Below, in pieces: positions 44,371-53,127 of a DNA stretch of 64,000 nucleotides. Each line of letters begins with the position of its first letter. Positions within the stretch are counted from its first letter, which is position 1. The translations under genes were made by a program, and so were the position numbers. The stretch covers positions 384,706 to 448,705 of the forward strand of contig NZ_JAHRCY010000003.1 of the NCBI RefSeq assembly GCF_019083965.1, in the 5' to 3' direction. The notes beneath the pieces are model-generated. The model was not told where the DNA came from. It ran no database searches and was given only the letters and a program-made list of their open reading frames with translations. Source of the stretch: Catellatospora tritici. GTDB lineage: Bacteria > Actinomycetota > Actinomycetes > Mycobacteriales > Micromonosporaceae.

Positions 44371-45411
44371 ATGCGTGGACTCATCGTCGAGGCAGGACAG
44401 GCGGACTCGGCCCGCCTCGTCGACGACCTGCCCGAACCCGACCCGGCCGAGGGTCAGGTACTGGTGCGGGCGCTCGCCGTCGGCATCTGCGGCACCGACC
44501 GCGAGATCATCGCGGGGGAGTACGGCACCGCACCCGGCCCCGATGGGCGGCTGGTGCTCGGGCACGAGTCGCTGGGCCGGGTGGTGTCCGACGACTCCGG
44601 CCGCTGGCAGCCTGGCGACCTGGTCGCGGGCATCGTTCGGCGCCCCGACCCGGTGCCGTGCCGCAACTGCGCGGCCGGGGAGTGGGACATGTGCCGCAAC
44701 GGGCAGTACGTCGAGTGCGGGATCAAACAGCGGCACGGGTTCGCCCGCGAGCGCTGGCGCACCGAACCCGACTTCGCCGTCGGCCTGGACGAGTCCCTGG
44801 CCGAGGTCGGCGTGCTGCTCGAACCCGCCAGCGTGGTGGCCAAGGCCTGGGAGCACATCGAGCGCATCGGCGCCCGCGCGACCTGGGAGCCGCAGTCCGT
44901 CCTGGTCACCGGCGCCGGTCCGATCGGGCTGCTGGCGGCGTTGCTGGGTCGTCAGCGCGGGCTGGAGGTGCACGTGCTCGACCGCGCCGAGAGCGGGCCC
45001 AAGCCCGACCTGGTCCGGCGGCTGGGCGGCACATACCACACGGGCTCGGTGTGCGACCTGCCGCTGGAACCCGACGTCGCGCTGGAGTGCACCGGCGCGC
45101 CCGTGGTCATCGCCAACGTGATCAGCCAGGTCGGGCCCAACGGCATCGTCTGCCTGGCCGGGGTGTCCAGCGGCGGGCGTCCGCTGAGCCTGGACGTGGC
45201 CGAGCTGAACCGCGAGGTGGTGCTGGAGAACAACGTGACGTTCGGTTCGGTCAACGCCAACCTGCGCCACTGGCAGGCCGCCGCGGCCGCCTTGGCCGCC
45301 GCCGACCGCGAGTGGCTGTCCGCCCTCATCACCCGCCGCGTCCCGCTCGCCGACTGGCGAGACGCCTTGGACCATCGCCCGGACGACATCAAAGTCACCC
45401 TCGAGTTCTGA
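44371..45411 (+). CDS. Glucose 1-dehydrogenase-like zinc-dependent MDR dehydrogenase
   Basis: A 346-residue medium-chain dehydrogenase. Catalytic zinc ligands Cys40 (GICGTD) and His65/Glu66 (GHES) and a structural zinc cluster (Cys97, Cys100, Cys108, and Cys116 in PCRNCAAGEWDMCRNGQY.EC) are present; NAD(P) binding is by GAGPIGLLAALLG. The GICGTDREI and REW..EPDFAVGLDESLAE blocks match archaeal/actinobacterial glucose 1-dehydrogenases of the non-phosphorylated Entner-Doudoroff type, though other sugars are possible. Followed by a GGGCCC hairpin before the convergent hydrolase gene. Confidence 0.85.
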   Translation: MRGLIVEAGQADSARLVDDLPEPDPAEGQVLVRALAVGICGTDREIIAGEYGTAPGPDGRLVLGHESLGRVVSDDSGRWQPGDLVAGIVRRPDPVPCRNCAAGEWDMCRNGQYVECGIKQRHGFARERWRTEPDFAVGLDESLAEVGVLLEPASVVAKAWEHIERIGARATWEPQSVLVTGAGPIGLLAALLGRQRGLEVHVLDRAESGPKPDLVRRLGGTYHTGSVCDLPLEPDVALECTGAPVVIANVISQVGPNGIVCLAGVSSGGRPLSLDVAELNREVVLENNVTFGSVNANLRHWQAAAAALAAADREWLSALITRRVPLADWRDALDHRPDDIKVTLEF

Positions 45412-45412
45412 A

Positions 45413-45463
45413 AAGGAAGGGCCCCTTCTTATCGCTTTCCGTAGTGGAAGGACCCCTTCTTAA
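45413..45463. repeat. GGGCCC-type hairpin element, copy 3
   Basis: AAGGAAGGGCCCCTTCTTATCG and GAAGGACCCCTTCTTAAT separated by CTTTCCGTAGTG. Directly after the dehydrogenase stop, before the convergent hydrolase gene. Confidence 0.85.
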
Positions 45464-45597
45464 TCAGCGGTCCGCCGCGCCTCCAGGTGTCCCGGGCGTG
45501 ATCAGGAAGCTGTGGCCGCGACACGCCGTCGAACCGTGCCACAGGTTCATGATCGACGCGGAGGGGGGTGGGATGGAGCGGGCGGCGGGAGGCGGGG

Positions 45598-46383
45598 TCA
45601 GGGGGCGGCGCGGGTGGTGGTGGTGAGGATGGTGGTCGTGACCAGGGCGGGGTCGTCGGACATGGGGACGTGGCCGCAGCGGGGCAGGGTGACGTGGACG
45701 GCCTCGGGCAGGCGTTGGCGGGCGATGGCAGCCTGGCCGGGGAGCAGGACGCGGTCGCGGTCGCCCCAGGCGACGGTGACCGGGCAGGTCGGCGTGCCGC
45801 GATAGTGGTACTCCGGCGCGGAGCGGGCCACGGACCGGAAGCCCGCGCCGTCGCGCATCGCCCGCGCGTCGTCGGCGGCCCGTTCGGCGGTCAGCCGCCC
45901 GGGGCGGTGCATCAGCATGCCGAAGGCCAGGCTGCGGCCGGGGCGGGCGCTCAGGTGCGCGCGGACCAGCGGCGGCGGCAGCATCGTGCCCCAGCGCAGG
46001 GTGTTCAGCACGGTGATGGCATACCGCTGGTGCCAGGGGCGCCAGAAGCCCGCCGGGGCGAACGCGGTCGCCGAGGCCACCGCCCCGGCGGCGGCCAGTT
46101 CCAGCGCGATCGACCCGCCCAGACTGTTGCCCGCCACGTGCGGCCGGTCCAGGCCCTCCCGTCGCAGCCACTTCGCGATCAGCGCCACCGTCGGGGCCAT
46201 GCCGTCGGGCATGCCGCCGTCGGGCACCGGCGAGCGACCGAAGCCGGGCAGGTCGATCGCGATCACGTCGTGTACGGCGGCCAGCCGGTCCAGCACCGGT
46301 TCCCAGGCGCGCCAGTGGTGGCCGATGCCGTGGATCAGCACCAGCGGGGTGCCGCTGCCGCGGCGCTCGTACGCGACCCTCAC
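45598..46383 (-). CDS. Alpha/beta hydrolase (BVMO operon, gene 3)
   Basis: A 261-residue alpha/beta hydrolase with oxyanion HGIG, nucleophile Ser87 in GNSLGG, Asp in WGDRDRVL (near 206) and His in CGHVPMSDDP (near 239). GTG 46383 has GGAGGAGG seven bases upstream and overlaps the SDR stop codon (GTGA), showing translational coupling. As the third enzyme of a Baeyer-Villiger operon it would hydrolyse the ester product. Confidence 0.88.
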   Translation of the reverse strand: MRVAYERRGSGTPLVLIHGIGHHWRAWEPVLDRLAAVHDVIAIDLPGFGRSPVPDGGMPDGMAPTVALIAKWLRREGLDRPHVAGNSLGGSIALELAAAGAVASATAFAPAGFWRPWHQRYAITVLNTLRWGTMLPPPLVRAHLSARPGRSLAFGMLMHRPGRLTAERAADDARAMRDGAGFRSVARSAPEYHYRGTPTCPVTVAWGDRDRVLLPGQAAIARQRLPEAVHVTLPRCGHVPMSDDPALVTTTILTTTTRAAP

Positions 46384-47267
46384 CGCCCCACCTCCTCCGC
46401 GCTGTGCGCGCCGAATGCCCGCCCCAGCTCCGCCACCTCGGCTTCCATCCGGGGCACCAGCTCGCGCGACTGCCGGGTCACGGCGGCCCCGCCCAGCCGA
46501 CTGTTGATCACCGTACGCAGCGCCTGCACCACCGCGATCGACCTCGGTACGTACACCCGCCGACCGCGTCGCTCCAGGCCGCGTACGAATGCCCGCGCGC
46601 ACCGGTCCACCGAGGTGATCGAGCCGACCGGCCACGGCATCCGCCCCAGCGCGGCCCGGAACGACGGCAGGTCGGCGCGGGCGTCGCGGACCAGGTCGGT
46701 GTCGATCCAGCCCGGGTGGGCGGTGCCGACGGTGACCCCGTGGTGGGCCAGCTCCAGCCGCAGCGCGTTGCCGAAGTGCTCCACCCCCGCCTTGGCGGCG
46801 CAGTACGCGGCCATCCCCGGCAGCGCCGCGAACGCCGCCGTCGACGAGACCAGCAGGTAGTGACCGCGCGCCGCGATCATCGGGGTGGTCGTCGCGGCGA
46901 CCGTGCGCATCACCCCGATCAGGTTCACCTGCACGGTACGGGCCAGCGCCTCGATGTCGCCGGTGGCGACCGTACCGAGGCTGGCCACGCCCGCGTTGGC
47001 GACCACCGCGTCGATGCCCTCGAACCGCTCCAAAGTCCCGGCGACCGCCCCGGCCAGCGCCGCCGAGTCGGTCACGTCCGCCTCGAACCAGGCCGCCTCC
47101 CGGCCGCCGCCGGTCAGCTCGGCGGCGAGCTCGCGCAGCAGCAGCGGTTCCAGCCCGACCAGGGCCAGCCGGGCGCCGTGGGCGGCGGCCAGCCGGGCCG
47201 TGTCCGCCCCGATGCCCCGGGCGGCCCCCGTGATCAGCACGGTCTTCCCGGCCAGTCGCCCGCGCAT
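46380..47267 (-). CDS. Short-chain dehydrogenase/reductase (BVMO operon, gene 2)
   Basis: A 295-residue classical SDR: TGAARGIG (14-21), NAGVA (91-95), Ser141/142 and YCAAK (Tyr155, Lys159). It extends about 40 residues beyond the core with basic patches (RRGRRVYVP). Probably oxidises an alcohol to the ketone that the monooxygenase uses, or an alcohol released later. ATG 47267 shares its A with the upstream TGA stop, so the three genes form one tightly coupled operon with GGGGAGG as ribosome site. Confidence 0.9.
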   Translation of the reverse strand: MRGRLAGKTVLITGAARGIGADTARLAAAHGARLALVGLEPLLLRELAAELTGGGREAAWFEADVTDSAALAGAVAGTLERFEGIDAVVANAGVASLGTVATGDIEALARTVQVNLIGVMRTVAATTTPMIAARGHYLLVSSTAAFAALPGMAAYCAAKAGVEHFGNALRLELAHHGVTVGTAHPGWIDTDLVRDARADLPSFRAALGRMPWPVGSITSVDRCARAFVRGLERRGRRVYVPRSIAVVQALRTVINSRLGGAAVTRQSRELVPRMEAEVAELGRAFGAHSAEEVGR

Positions 47268-48745
47268 CAGGACCTCCCCGCGGTCGCGCCGACCGACCGG
47301 TACGCGGCGGCGTCGAACCGGCGGGTTCGCAGCCAGTACGACCAGGTGTAGCCCGGCCATAGAGTCGAGTTGCGACCGGTGCCGTCCAGGTACCAGCTGC
47401 GGCAGCCGCCCGAGGTCCACACCGTCCCGCGCATGCGCCGGTCCAGCTCGTCGTTGTATACCCGCTGCGCCCGCGCGGTCGGCTCGATGGGGGCGCCGGT
47501 GCGGTCGAGGTGGCGCAGCGCGCCGAGCAGGTAGTCGAGCTGCGCCTCGATCATGAAGACGACCGAGTTGTGGCCGAGTCCGGTGTTCGGGCCCAGCAGC
47601 AGGAACAGGTTCGGGAAGCCGGTGACGGTGGCGCCCCGGTAGGCGTACATGCTGCCGTCCCAGTGCTCGGCCAGGGTGCGGCCGTCGGCGCCGCGGATGG
47701 CGCGCGCCATCGGCAGGTCGGTGACGTGGAAGCCGGTACCGAAGATGATCGTGTCGACCGGGTGCTCGCGCCCGTCGGCGGTGACCACGCCGGTCGGGGT
47801 GACCCGGCTGATGGCCTCGGTCACCACCTCGACGTTGTCGCGGTTGAGCGCCGGGTAGTAGTCGTTGGACAGCAGCACCCGCTTGCAGCCCATGGTGTAC
47901 GCCGGGGTCAGCTTCGCGCGCAGCGCCGGGTCCGGGATGGAGCGGCGCAGGTGGCGCCGGGCCATCGCCTGCCCGAACCGCATCAGCGCGGGGCGCAGGA
48001 ACGCGGTGCCCTGGAGCTCACGCGCCCAGTAGACGGCGGCGCGGGCCAGCTTCTGCGCGCCGGGCACGTGCCGGTACACGGCCCGCTCGAATCCGGTGAT
48101 CGGCCGGTCCCGACGCGGCAGCACCCAGGCCGGGGTGCGCTGCAGCAGGGTCAGCTGGGCCACGCCGGGCGCGATCCGCGGCACGAACTGGATCGCCGAG
48201 GCGCCGGTGCCGACCACGGCGACCCGCCGCCCGGTCAGGTCCAGGTCGTGGCGCCAGCGGGCGGAGTGGAACACCTCGCCCCGGAAGTCGGCCAGTCCGG
48301 GCAGGTCGGGAACGCTGGGCTCGGTGAGCGGCCCGCCGGCGGCCACCAGCACCTCCGCCGTGTACGACCCCCGCGAGGTGTCCAGGCGCCACACCCGCCG
48401 CGTGTCGTCCCAGGCGGCCGCGCGCACCTCGTGTTCGAGGCGCAGGTGCGGGCGCACGCCGTGCCCGTCGGCGACCCGGCGCAGGTACGCCCAGATCTCC
48501 GGCTGCGGGGAGAAGCTGCGCGACCAGTCGGGGTTGGGCGCGAACGACAGCGAGTACAGGTGCGACGGCACGTCGCAGGCGCAGCCGGGGTACGTGTTGT
48601 CACGCCAGGTGCCGCCGACGTCGCTGCCCCGGTCGAACACCAGGAAGTCGCGGTAACCGGCACGACGCAGCCGGATCGCCGCCCCGAGACCGCCGAACCC
48701 GGCCCCCACCAGGGCGATTCGGGTATGGGTGGCGCTGCTGTCCAC
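47267..48745 (-). CDS. Type I Baeyer-Villiger monooxygenase-like flavoprotein (BVMO operon, gene 1)
   Basis: A 492-residue FAD/NADPH monooxygenase. The FAD site GAGFGG is at 14-19, the NADPH site GTGASA at 179-184, and the BVMO fingerprint F-x-G-x3-H-x3-W appears as FRGEVFHSARW at 154-164, followed by D instead of the usual P/D variation. It would convert a ketone to an ester. The set BVMO-SDR-hydrolase resembles ketone or MymA-type lipid oxidation loci; substrate unknown. GTG 48745 with GAGGGGG upstream. Divergent from a TetR gene and its palindromic operator. Confidence 0.92.
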   Translation of the reverse strand: MDSSATHTRIALVGAGFGGLGAAIRLRRAGYRDFLVFDRGSDVGGTWRDNTYPGCACDVPSHLYSLSFAPNPDWSRSFSPQPEIWAYLRRVADGHGVRPHLRLEHEVRAAAWDDTRRVWRLDTSRGSYTAEVLVAAGGPLTEPSVPDLPGLADFRGEVFHSARWRHDLDLTGRRVAVVGTGASAIQFVPRIAPGVAQLTLLQRTPAWVLPRRDRPITGFERAVYRHVPGAQKLARAAVYWARELQGTAFLRPALMRFGQAMARRHLRRSIPDPALRAKLTPAYTMGCKRVLLSNDYYPALNRDNVEVVTEAISRVTPTGVVTADGREHPVDTIIFGTGFHVTDLPMARAIRGADGRTLAEHWDGSMYAYRGATVTGFPNLFLLLGPNTGLGHNSVVFMIEAQLDYLLGALRHLDRTGAPIEPTARAQRVYNDELDRRMRGTVWTSGGCRSWYLDGTGRNSTLWPGYTWSYWLRTRRFDAAAYRSVGATAGRS

Positions 48746-48779
48746 GGCTCACCCCCTCTCCCGAAGTCTGACCCAGCCG

Positions 48780-48799
48780 TTGGTACCAGCCGGTACCAA
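48780..48799. promoter_or_regulatory. 20-bp palindromic operator of the TetR/BVMO intergenic region
   Basis: TTGGTACC (48780-48787), spacer AGCC, GGTACCAA (48792-48799). Perfect 8-bp arms in the divergent gap between BVMO and TetR genes. Confidence 0.75.
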
Positions 48800-48903
48800 G
48801 GTCTTCGCCGAAATTACCACCGCGTAACACGGCGCGGAAGGGTGTGTTCTCGCAGCGTCGCGCCGGTACAGTCGGCAACCGTTCCAGCACTTCCGGAGGA
48901 GCC

Positions 48904-49527
48904 GTGGCCGCACCCACGAGAACGGCCCAGACCATCCGTCGCGACCTCACCGGCGCGCTCGCGACCTGTGTATCCGAGAAGGGATACTCCGCTACCACCA
49001 TCGCCGACATCGTCGCGCTGGCCAGGGTGTCCAAACGCACCTTCTACGAGCACTTCGCCGACAAGGAAGAGTGCCTGATGGCGCTCTACGAACACGTCTG
49101 CGCCCGGCTGATGCTGATCATCCGCGCGGCGGCCAGCGGCGACCAGCCGTGGCCCCAGCGCATCAGCGACGGCGCGGCGGCCTACCTCGGCGCGCTGGAG
49201 ACGATGCCGTCGTTCACCCGGACCATGCTGATCGAGGTGCAGGCGGCCGGGCAGCGGGCGTTCATGCTGCGCCAGCGCACGCTGCAGGGTTTCGCGCAGA
49301 CGCTGGTGGACATGGTCGAGGTCGGACGGCAGCACGATCCGAGGCTCGAGCCGCTGGCACCGGCGCAGGCGCTGGCGATCGTGGGCGGCATCAACGAGCT
49401 GCTGCTGCACGCGATCGACCCGTACGCGCCGGTGGTGGAACCGGACGACGGGCGCGACGGGCGGTTCGCGGCCCTGCACGCCGACGTGGTCCGCCTGATC
49501 TCGGCGGTGCTGAGCTTCCGCCCCTGA
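48904..49527 (+). CDS. TetR-family regulator of the BVMO operon
   Basis: A 207-residue TetR protein: HTH at about 12-55 (LTGALATCVSEKGYSATTIA, DIVALARVSKRTFYEHFADK) and a helical ligand domain. GTG 48904 follows GGAGGA with a short 3-nt spacer; an earlier GTG in the same frame is possible. Divergent from the BVMO gene across a perfect palindrome, so it is the probable local repressor. Confidence 0.85.
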   Translation: MAAPTRTAQTIRRDLTGALATCVSEKGYSATTIADIVALARVSKRTFYEHFADKEECLMALYEHVCARLMLIIRAAASGDQPWPQRISDGAAAYLGALETMPSFTRTMLIEVQAAGQRAFMLRQRTLQGFAQTLVDMVEVGRQHDPRLEPLAPAQALAIVGGINELLLHAIDPYAPVVEPDDGRDGRFAALHADVVRLISAVLSFRP

Positions 49528-49590
49528 AACTTCCACCCGGACCGCGGGTACCCCGGTGCGCCGCGGTGTGGCGCGGCAGGGCGGTGCGGG

Positions 49591-50082
49591 TCAGGCGGTG
49601 GTGGTCAGGCGGGTGGCGATGAGGTGGGCGGCGCGATCCAGGACGGCGAGGTCTTCGGAGGAGAGGCCGTCCAGGAGTGCGGCCACGGCTCGCACCCGTT
49701 CGGCGCGGCCCCGCTCCAGTACCGTCCGCCCCGCGTCGGTGGCGGTCACCAGCACCACTCGCCGGTCGTCGGGGGACGGTGCGCGCGCGGCCAGTCCGGC
49801 CGCCTCCAGGGCGGTGACCAGCTTGGTGATCGCGGGTGGGGACACCCGCTCGATCTCGGCCAGCCGGCTCATCGGCTGCGCGCCCCCGAACACCAGCACG
49901 GACAGCAGTGACGCCCGGGGCCCGTCGAGGTCCATTCCGACGTCGGTCGCGGCGGCGCGCCGCAGCAGCCGCAACGCGGCCGAGTGCAGCGCGTTGGCAG
50001 TGCGGTGCCGGTCGTCGTCGGGCAGGTCCGCGGGCGGACCGGGCAGCCGACCGGGTTGACGGGCGTCCACGCTCGATGCCAT
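49591..50082 (-). CDS. MarR-family regulator
   Basis: A 163-residue MarR protein with winged-helix core around residues 50-120 (LSVLVFGGAQPMSRLAEIER, VSPPAITKLVTALEAAGLAA, RAPSPDDRRVVLVTATDAG). The wing DDRR is typical. Divergent from the VOC gene across an inverted repeat; the VOC protein may be its target. ATG 50082 with a GAAGG run directly upstream. Confidence 0.88.
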   Translation of the reverse strand: MASSVDARQPGRLPGPPADLPDDDRHRTANALHSAALRLLRRAAATDVGMDLDGPRASLLSVLVFGGAQPMSRLAEIERVSPPAITKLVTALEAAGLAARAPSPDDRRVVLVTATDAGRTVLERGRAERVRAVAALLDGLSSEDLAVLDRAAHLIATRLTTTA

Positions 50083-50094
50083 CCTTCACCCTGG

Positions 50095-50115
50095 TTAACA
50101 TTTTACGTAGGTTAA
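50095..50115. promoter_or_regulatory. Inverted repeat between MarR and VOC genes
   Basis: TTAAC (50095-50099), 11-nt spacer with central TACGTA, GTTAA (50111-50115), in an A+T-rich patch. Likely MarR operator overlapping both promoters. Confidence 0.55.
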
Positions 50116-50130
50116 GTATAGGGGAAGCCA

Positions 50131-50505
50131 ATGGCGCTCGGACCACTGGGCCAGGTCCACATCAGTGTCACCGACATCGACCGCTCGGTGGCCTTCTACC
50201 GCGACGTGCTCGGCATCGTGCTGCTGTCCCGGGTGCCGGGGCAGCCGATGGCCTTCTTCGCCAGTGGCGACGTGCGGCTCTACCTCGGCGTGCCGGAATC
50301 ACCGGAGTTCGCGAGCAGGGTGACGCTGTACTTCACCGTCGCCGACATCGAGGCCGAGCACGCGCGGCTGCGCGCGGCCGGGGTGTCGTTCGTGGACGAG
50401 CCGCATGTGGTGCATAAGGACGGCGCCTCCGAGTTGTGGATGTCGTTCCTGCGCGATCCGGACGGGCACCACCTGGCGCTGATGCAACAGCGTTCCGCCG
50501 AGTGA
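50131..50505 (+). CDS. VOC-superfamily (glyoxalase/dioxygenase-like) protein
   Basis: A 124-residue single VOC domain: GQVHISVTDIDRSVAFYRDV at the start and LYFTVADIEAEHARL, FLRDPDGHHLALMQ at the end, with candidate metal ligands His10, and the late Glu/His pair. VOC proteins range from glyoxalase I to antibiotic-binding proteins; function not assignable. ATG 50131 follows AGGGGAAG. Probably MarR-regulated, given the divergent gene. Confidence 0.85.
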   Translation: MALGPLGQVHISVTDIDRSVAFYRDVLGIVLLSRVPGQPMAFFASGDVRLYLGVPESPEFASRVTLYFTVADIEAEHARLRAAGVSFVDEPHVVHKDGASELWMSFLRDPDGHHLALMQQRSAE

Positions 50506-50511
50506 GACGAC

Positions 50512-50539
50512 GCCGCCCCGGGGCTACCGCCGGGGCGGC
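50512..50539 (+). terminator. Hairpin terminator after VOC gene
   Basis: 10-bp stem GCCGCCCCGG / CCGGGGCGGC with an 8-nt loop, followed by a T-rich run (ATTTGGTCGCTTTTGGG). Confidence 0.75.
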
Positions 50540-50575
50540 ATTTGGTCGCTTTTGGGCGCCCCGTCAGGAGATACG

Positions 50576-50589
50576 TGGGAGCGCGACCA
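50576..50589. promoter_or_regulatory. CebR-like box, distal
   Basis: TGGGAGCGCGACCA matches the Streptomyces CebR consensus TGGGAGCGCTCCCA at 12 of 14 positions, about 330 bp before the cellulase start. Confidence 0.45.
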
Positions 50590-50851
50590 CTGCTGGTCAA
50601 GGCTGTACGCTCGATCGTCGGGGAAATCGACGGACAGTGTTGTGTCGGCCATGTTTCCTGTGCGACTATGAAGCCCGTTCGTGGGGAGCCGAACACGCGA
50701 ACTCATCGCCGAGGGCAGCCCGGTGTCTCATCGGGACGGCGGTGGCACGGACCGTGATGCGGTCGCGTGCGTCACCTTGCAATGCCCGGCCGGGCCGGGA
50801 ACCTCCGCTCCATCCCAGTGCTTTCGTGCGCGGCCATCCTCCCGGCCGCCG

Positions 50852-50865
50852 TGGGAGCGCTACCG
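50852..50865. promoter_or_regulatory. CebR-like box, proximal
   Basis: TGGGAGCGCTACCG, 12 of 14 matches to the CebR consensus, 43 bp before the cellulase start codon. Nothing else nameable in 50540-50851. Confidence 0.5.
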
Positions 50866-50907
50866 CGGTCTCGTCCGGGATCGCGGGATCTGCCCAAGGA
50901 GATGGCA

Positions 50908-53031
50908 ATGAAATTCCCGATCAGGCTCACCGGAAGGCGCAAACTGGCCGCCTTCACCGGTGCCAGCGCCCTCGTGGTCGCCAGCCTCGTCACGCTCCCC
51001 GCGACCCTCGCGCACGCCGCGCCCGGTTGCGACATTTCGTACACGACGAGCGACTGGACCGAGGGGCCCGGCACCGGCGGCTTCACGGCCGCCATCGTCG
51101 TGAAGAACACCGGTGACGCGATCACCAGCTGGTCGCTGAAGTTCGCGTACTCGGCCGGGCAGACCGTGACCCTCCCGGGTTGGTCGGCCACCTGGTCGCA
51201 GTCCGGCGCCAACGTCACCGGCACCAACCTGTCCTACAACGGCAGCCTCGCCACGGGTGCCTCGACCAACATCGGCTTCAACGGCCGCTGGTCCGGCAGC
51301 AACCCGAAGCCGACCGCGTTCACCCTGAACGGCGTCACCTGCACCACCGGCGGCGGCACCACCAGCCCTTCGCCGAGCACCTCCGCCAGCCCGAGCCCGA
51401 GCCCGAGCGCCAGCCCCAGCGCCAGCCCGAGCCCGAGCAGCGGCACCAAGTCGATCATCTTCGCGCCGACCTCGACAGTGGTCGCCGAGGGTGCGAGCAG
51501 CTCGGTCACCGTCAAGCTGAGCTCGGCCCCCACCGCGAACGTGACGGTGGCGCTGGCCCGGACCGGTGACACCGACATCTCCGCCCCGACGTCGGTGACG
51601 CTGACCCCGTCCAACGCCGTCGCCGGCGTGGCCGTGGCCGTCGCCGCGGCCGAGGACAGCGACCAGACCAACGGCACCGCGACGATCACCGCGTCGTCCT
51701 CCGGTTACACCAGCGCCACGCTGGCGGTCACCGAGTCCGACAACGACCAGGTCGGCAAGGTGGACAACCCGTACTCCGGCTCGACCGGCTACGTGAACCC
51801 GGAGTGGAAGGCCAAGGCCAACGCGGAGCCCGGCGGCAGCCGGGTGTCCAACACCTCCACCGCCGTGTGGCTGGACCGGATCGCCGCGATCGCCGGCAGC
51901 TCGTCCAGCATGGGCCTGCGGGCGCACCTGGACGCGGCTGTCGCGCAGGACGCCGCCAACGGCGCCACCCCGCTGACGGTCATGTTCGTGATCTACGACC
52001 TGCCCGGCCGTGACTGCTCGGCGCTGGCCTCCAACGGTGAGCTGGGCGTCGACGAGCTGCCCCGCTACAAGTCGGAGTACATCGACCCGATCGCCGCGAT
52101 CCAGGCCGACTCGAAGTACTCGGCGCTGCGGATCGTCAACATCATCGAGATCGACTCGATCCCGAACCTGGTGACGAACCTCAACGTGGCCAAGTGCTCG
52201 ACCATGAACCAGAACGGCGGCTACGTCAAGGGCATCGGTTACGCGCTGTCCAAGCTCGGCCCGATCGCCAACACCTACAACTACATCGACTCCGCCCACC
52301 ACGGCTGGATCGGCTGGGACACCAACTTCGGCCCCACCGCCACCAAGCTGAAGGAGGCGGCGACCGCCGAGGGCAGCAACGTCAACTACGTCCACGGCTT
52401 CATCACCAACACCGCCAACTACTCGGCGCTGACCGAGCCGTACTTCACCATCAACACCTCGGTGAACGGCACCTCGGTCCGCCAGGCCAAGTGGGTCGAC
52501 TGGAACTTCTACGTCGACGAGCTCACCTTCGCGCAGGCGTTCCGCACCCAGCTGGTCTCGGTCGGCTTCAGCTCGACCATCGGCATGCTGATCGACACCT
52601 CGCGCAACGGCTGGGGCAACTGCGTGCAGACCCCGTGCCAGTCGATCCAGACGACCCGGCCCACCGCCGCGTCGACCTCGACCAACGTGGACACGTTCGT
52701 CAACCAGTCGCGCATCGACCGCCGCATCCACGCCGGCAACTGGTGCAACCAGGCCGGTGCGGGCATGGGCGAGCGCCCGAAGGCCGCTCCGGCCGCCGGT
52801 ATCGACGCGTACGTGTGGGTGAAGCCCCCGGGCGAGTCGGACGGTTCGAGCAGCCTGATCCCGAACGACGAGGGCAAGGGCTTCGACCGGATGTGCGACC
52901 CGACCTACACGGGTAACGAGCGCAACGGCAACAGCATGACCGGCTCGCTGCCCAACGCCCCGATCTCGGGGCAGTGGTTCTCGGCTCAGTTCCAGCAGCT
53001 CATGGCCAACGCCTACCCGCCGCTGTCCTGA
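50908..53031 (+). CDS. Secreted GH6 cellulase (cellobiohydrolase) with CBM2 and Calx-beta-like module
   Basis: A 707-residue secreted enzyme. Residues 1-37 are a Sec signal (cleavage after AHA); 38-140 a CBM2 (W and WSATWSQSG cellulose-binding aromatic residues); a Ser/Pro linker; about 180-285 a Calx-beta-like module (VVAEGASSSVTVKLSSAP..., ITASSSGYTSATLAV); about 290-700 the GH6 domain with YDLPGRDCSALASNGE, EIDSIPNLVTN, AHHGWIGWD, KWVDWNFYVDE and VKPPGESDGSS. GH6 enzymes release cellobiose by inversion; the loop content (two disulfide Cys pairs) fits an exo-acting form. ATG 50908 has AAGGAG upstream; the earlier ATG 50902 overlaps it. Likely CebR-regulated. Confidence 0.93.
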   Translation: MKFPIRLTGRRKLAAFTGASALVVASLVTLPATLAHAAPGCDISYTTSDWTEGPGTGGFTAAIVVKNTGDAITSWSLKFAYSAGQTVTLPGWSATWSQSGANVTGTNLSYNGSLATGASTNIGFNGRWSGSNPKPTAFTLNGVTCTTGGGTTSPSPSTSASPSPSPSASPSASPSPSSGTKSIIFAPTSTVVAEGASSSVTVKLSSAPTANVTVALARTGDTDISAPTSVTLTPSNAVAGVAVAVAAAEDSDQTNGTATITASSSGYTSATLAVTESDNDQVGKVDNPYSGSTGYVNPEWKAKANAEPGGSRVSNTSTAVWLDRIAAIAGSSSSMGLRAHLDAAVAQDAANGATPLTVMFVIYDLPGRDCSALASNGELGVDELPRYKSEYIDPIAAIQADSKYSALRIVNIIEIDSIPNLVTNLNVAKCSTMNQNGGYVKGIGYALSKLGPIANTYNYIDSAHHGWIGWDTNFGPTATKLKEAATAEGSNVNYVHGFITNTANYSALTEPYFTINTSVNGTSVRQAKWVDWNFYVDELTFAQAFRTQLVSVGFSSTIGMLIDTSRNGWGNCVQTPCQSIQTTRPTAASTSTNVDTFVNQSRIDRRIHAGNWCNQAGAGMGERPKAAPAAGIDAYVWVKPPGESDGSSSLIPNDEGKGFDRMCDPTYTGNERNGNSMTGSLPNAPISGQWFSAQFQQLMANAYPPLS

Positions 53032-53063
53032 TCCGCTGACCTGGCGGTGAAAATCCGCTGACA

Positions 53064-53121
53064 GGTACGGCGAAAGGCCCCCTTCTCCGCTCGCGCGGGG
53101 GAGGGGGCCTTTCGCCGTACC
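53064..53121. terminator. Strong bidirectional hairpin terminator
   Basis: 20-bp perfect stem (53064-53083 with 53102-53121) around a GC-rich loop, between the convergent cellulase and PBP genes. Confidence 0.85.
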
Positions 53122-53127
53122 GGATGG

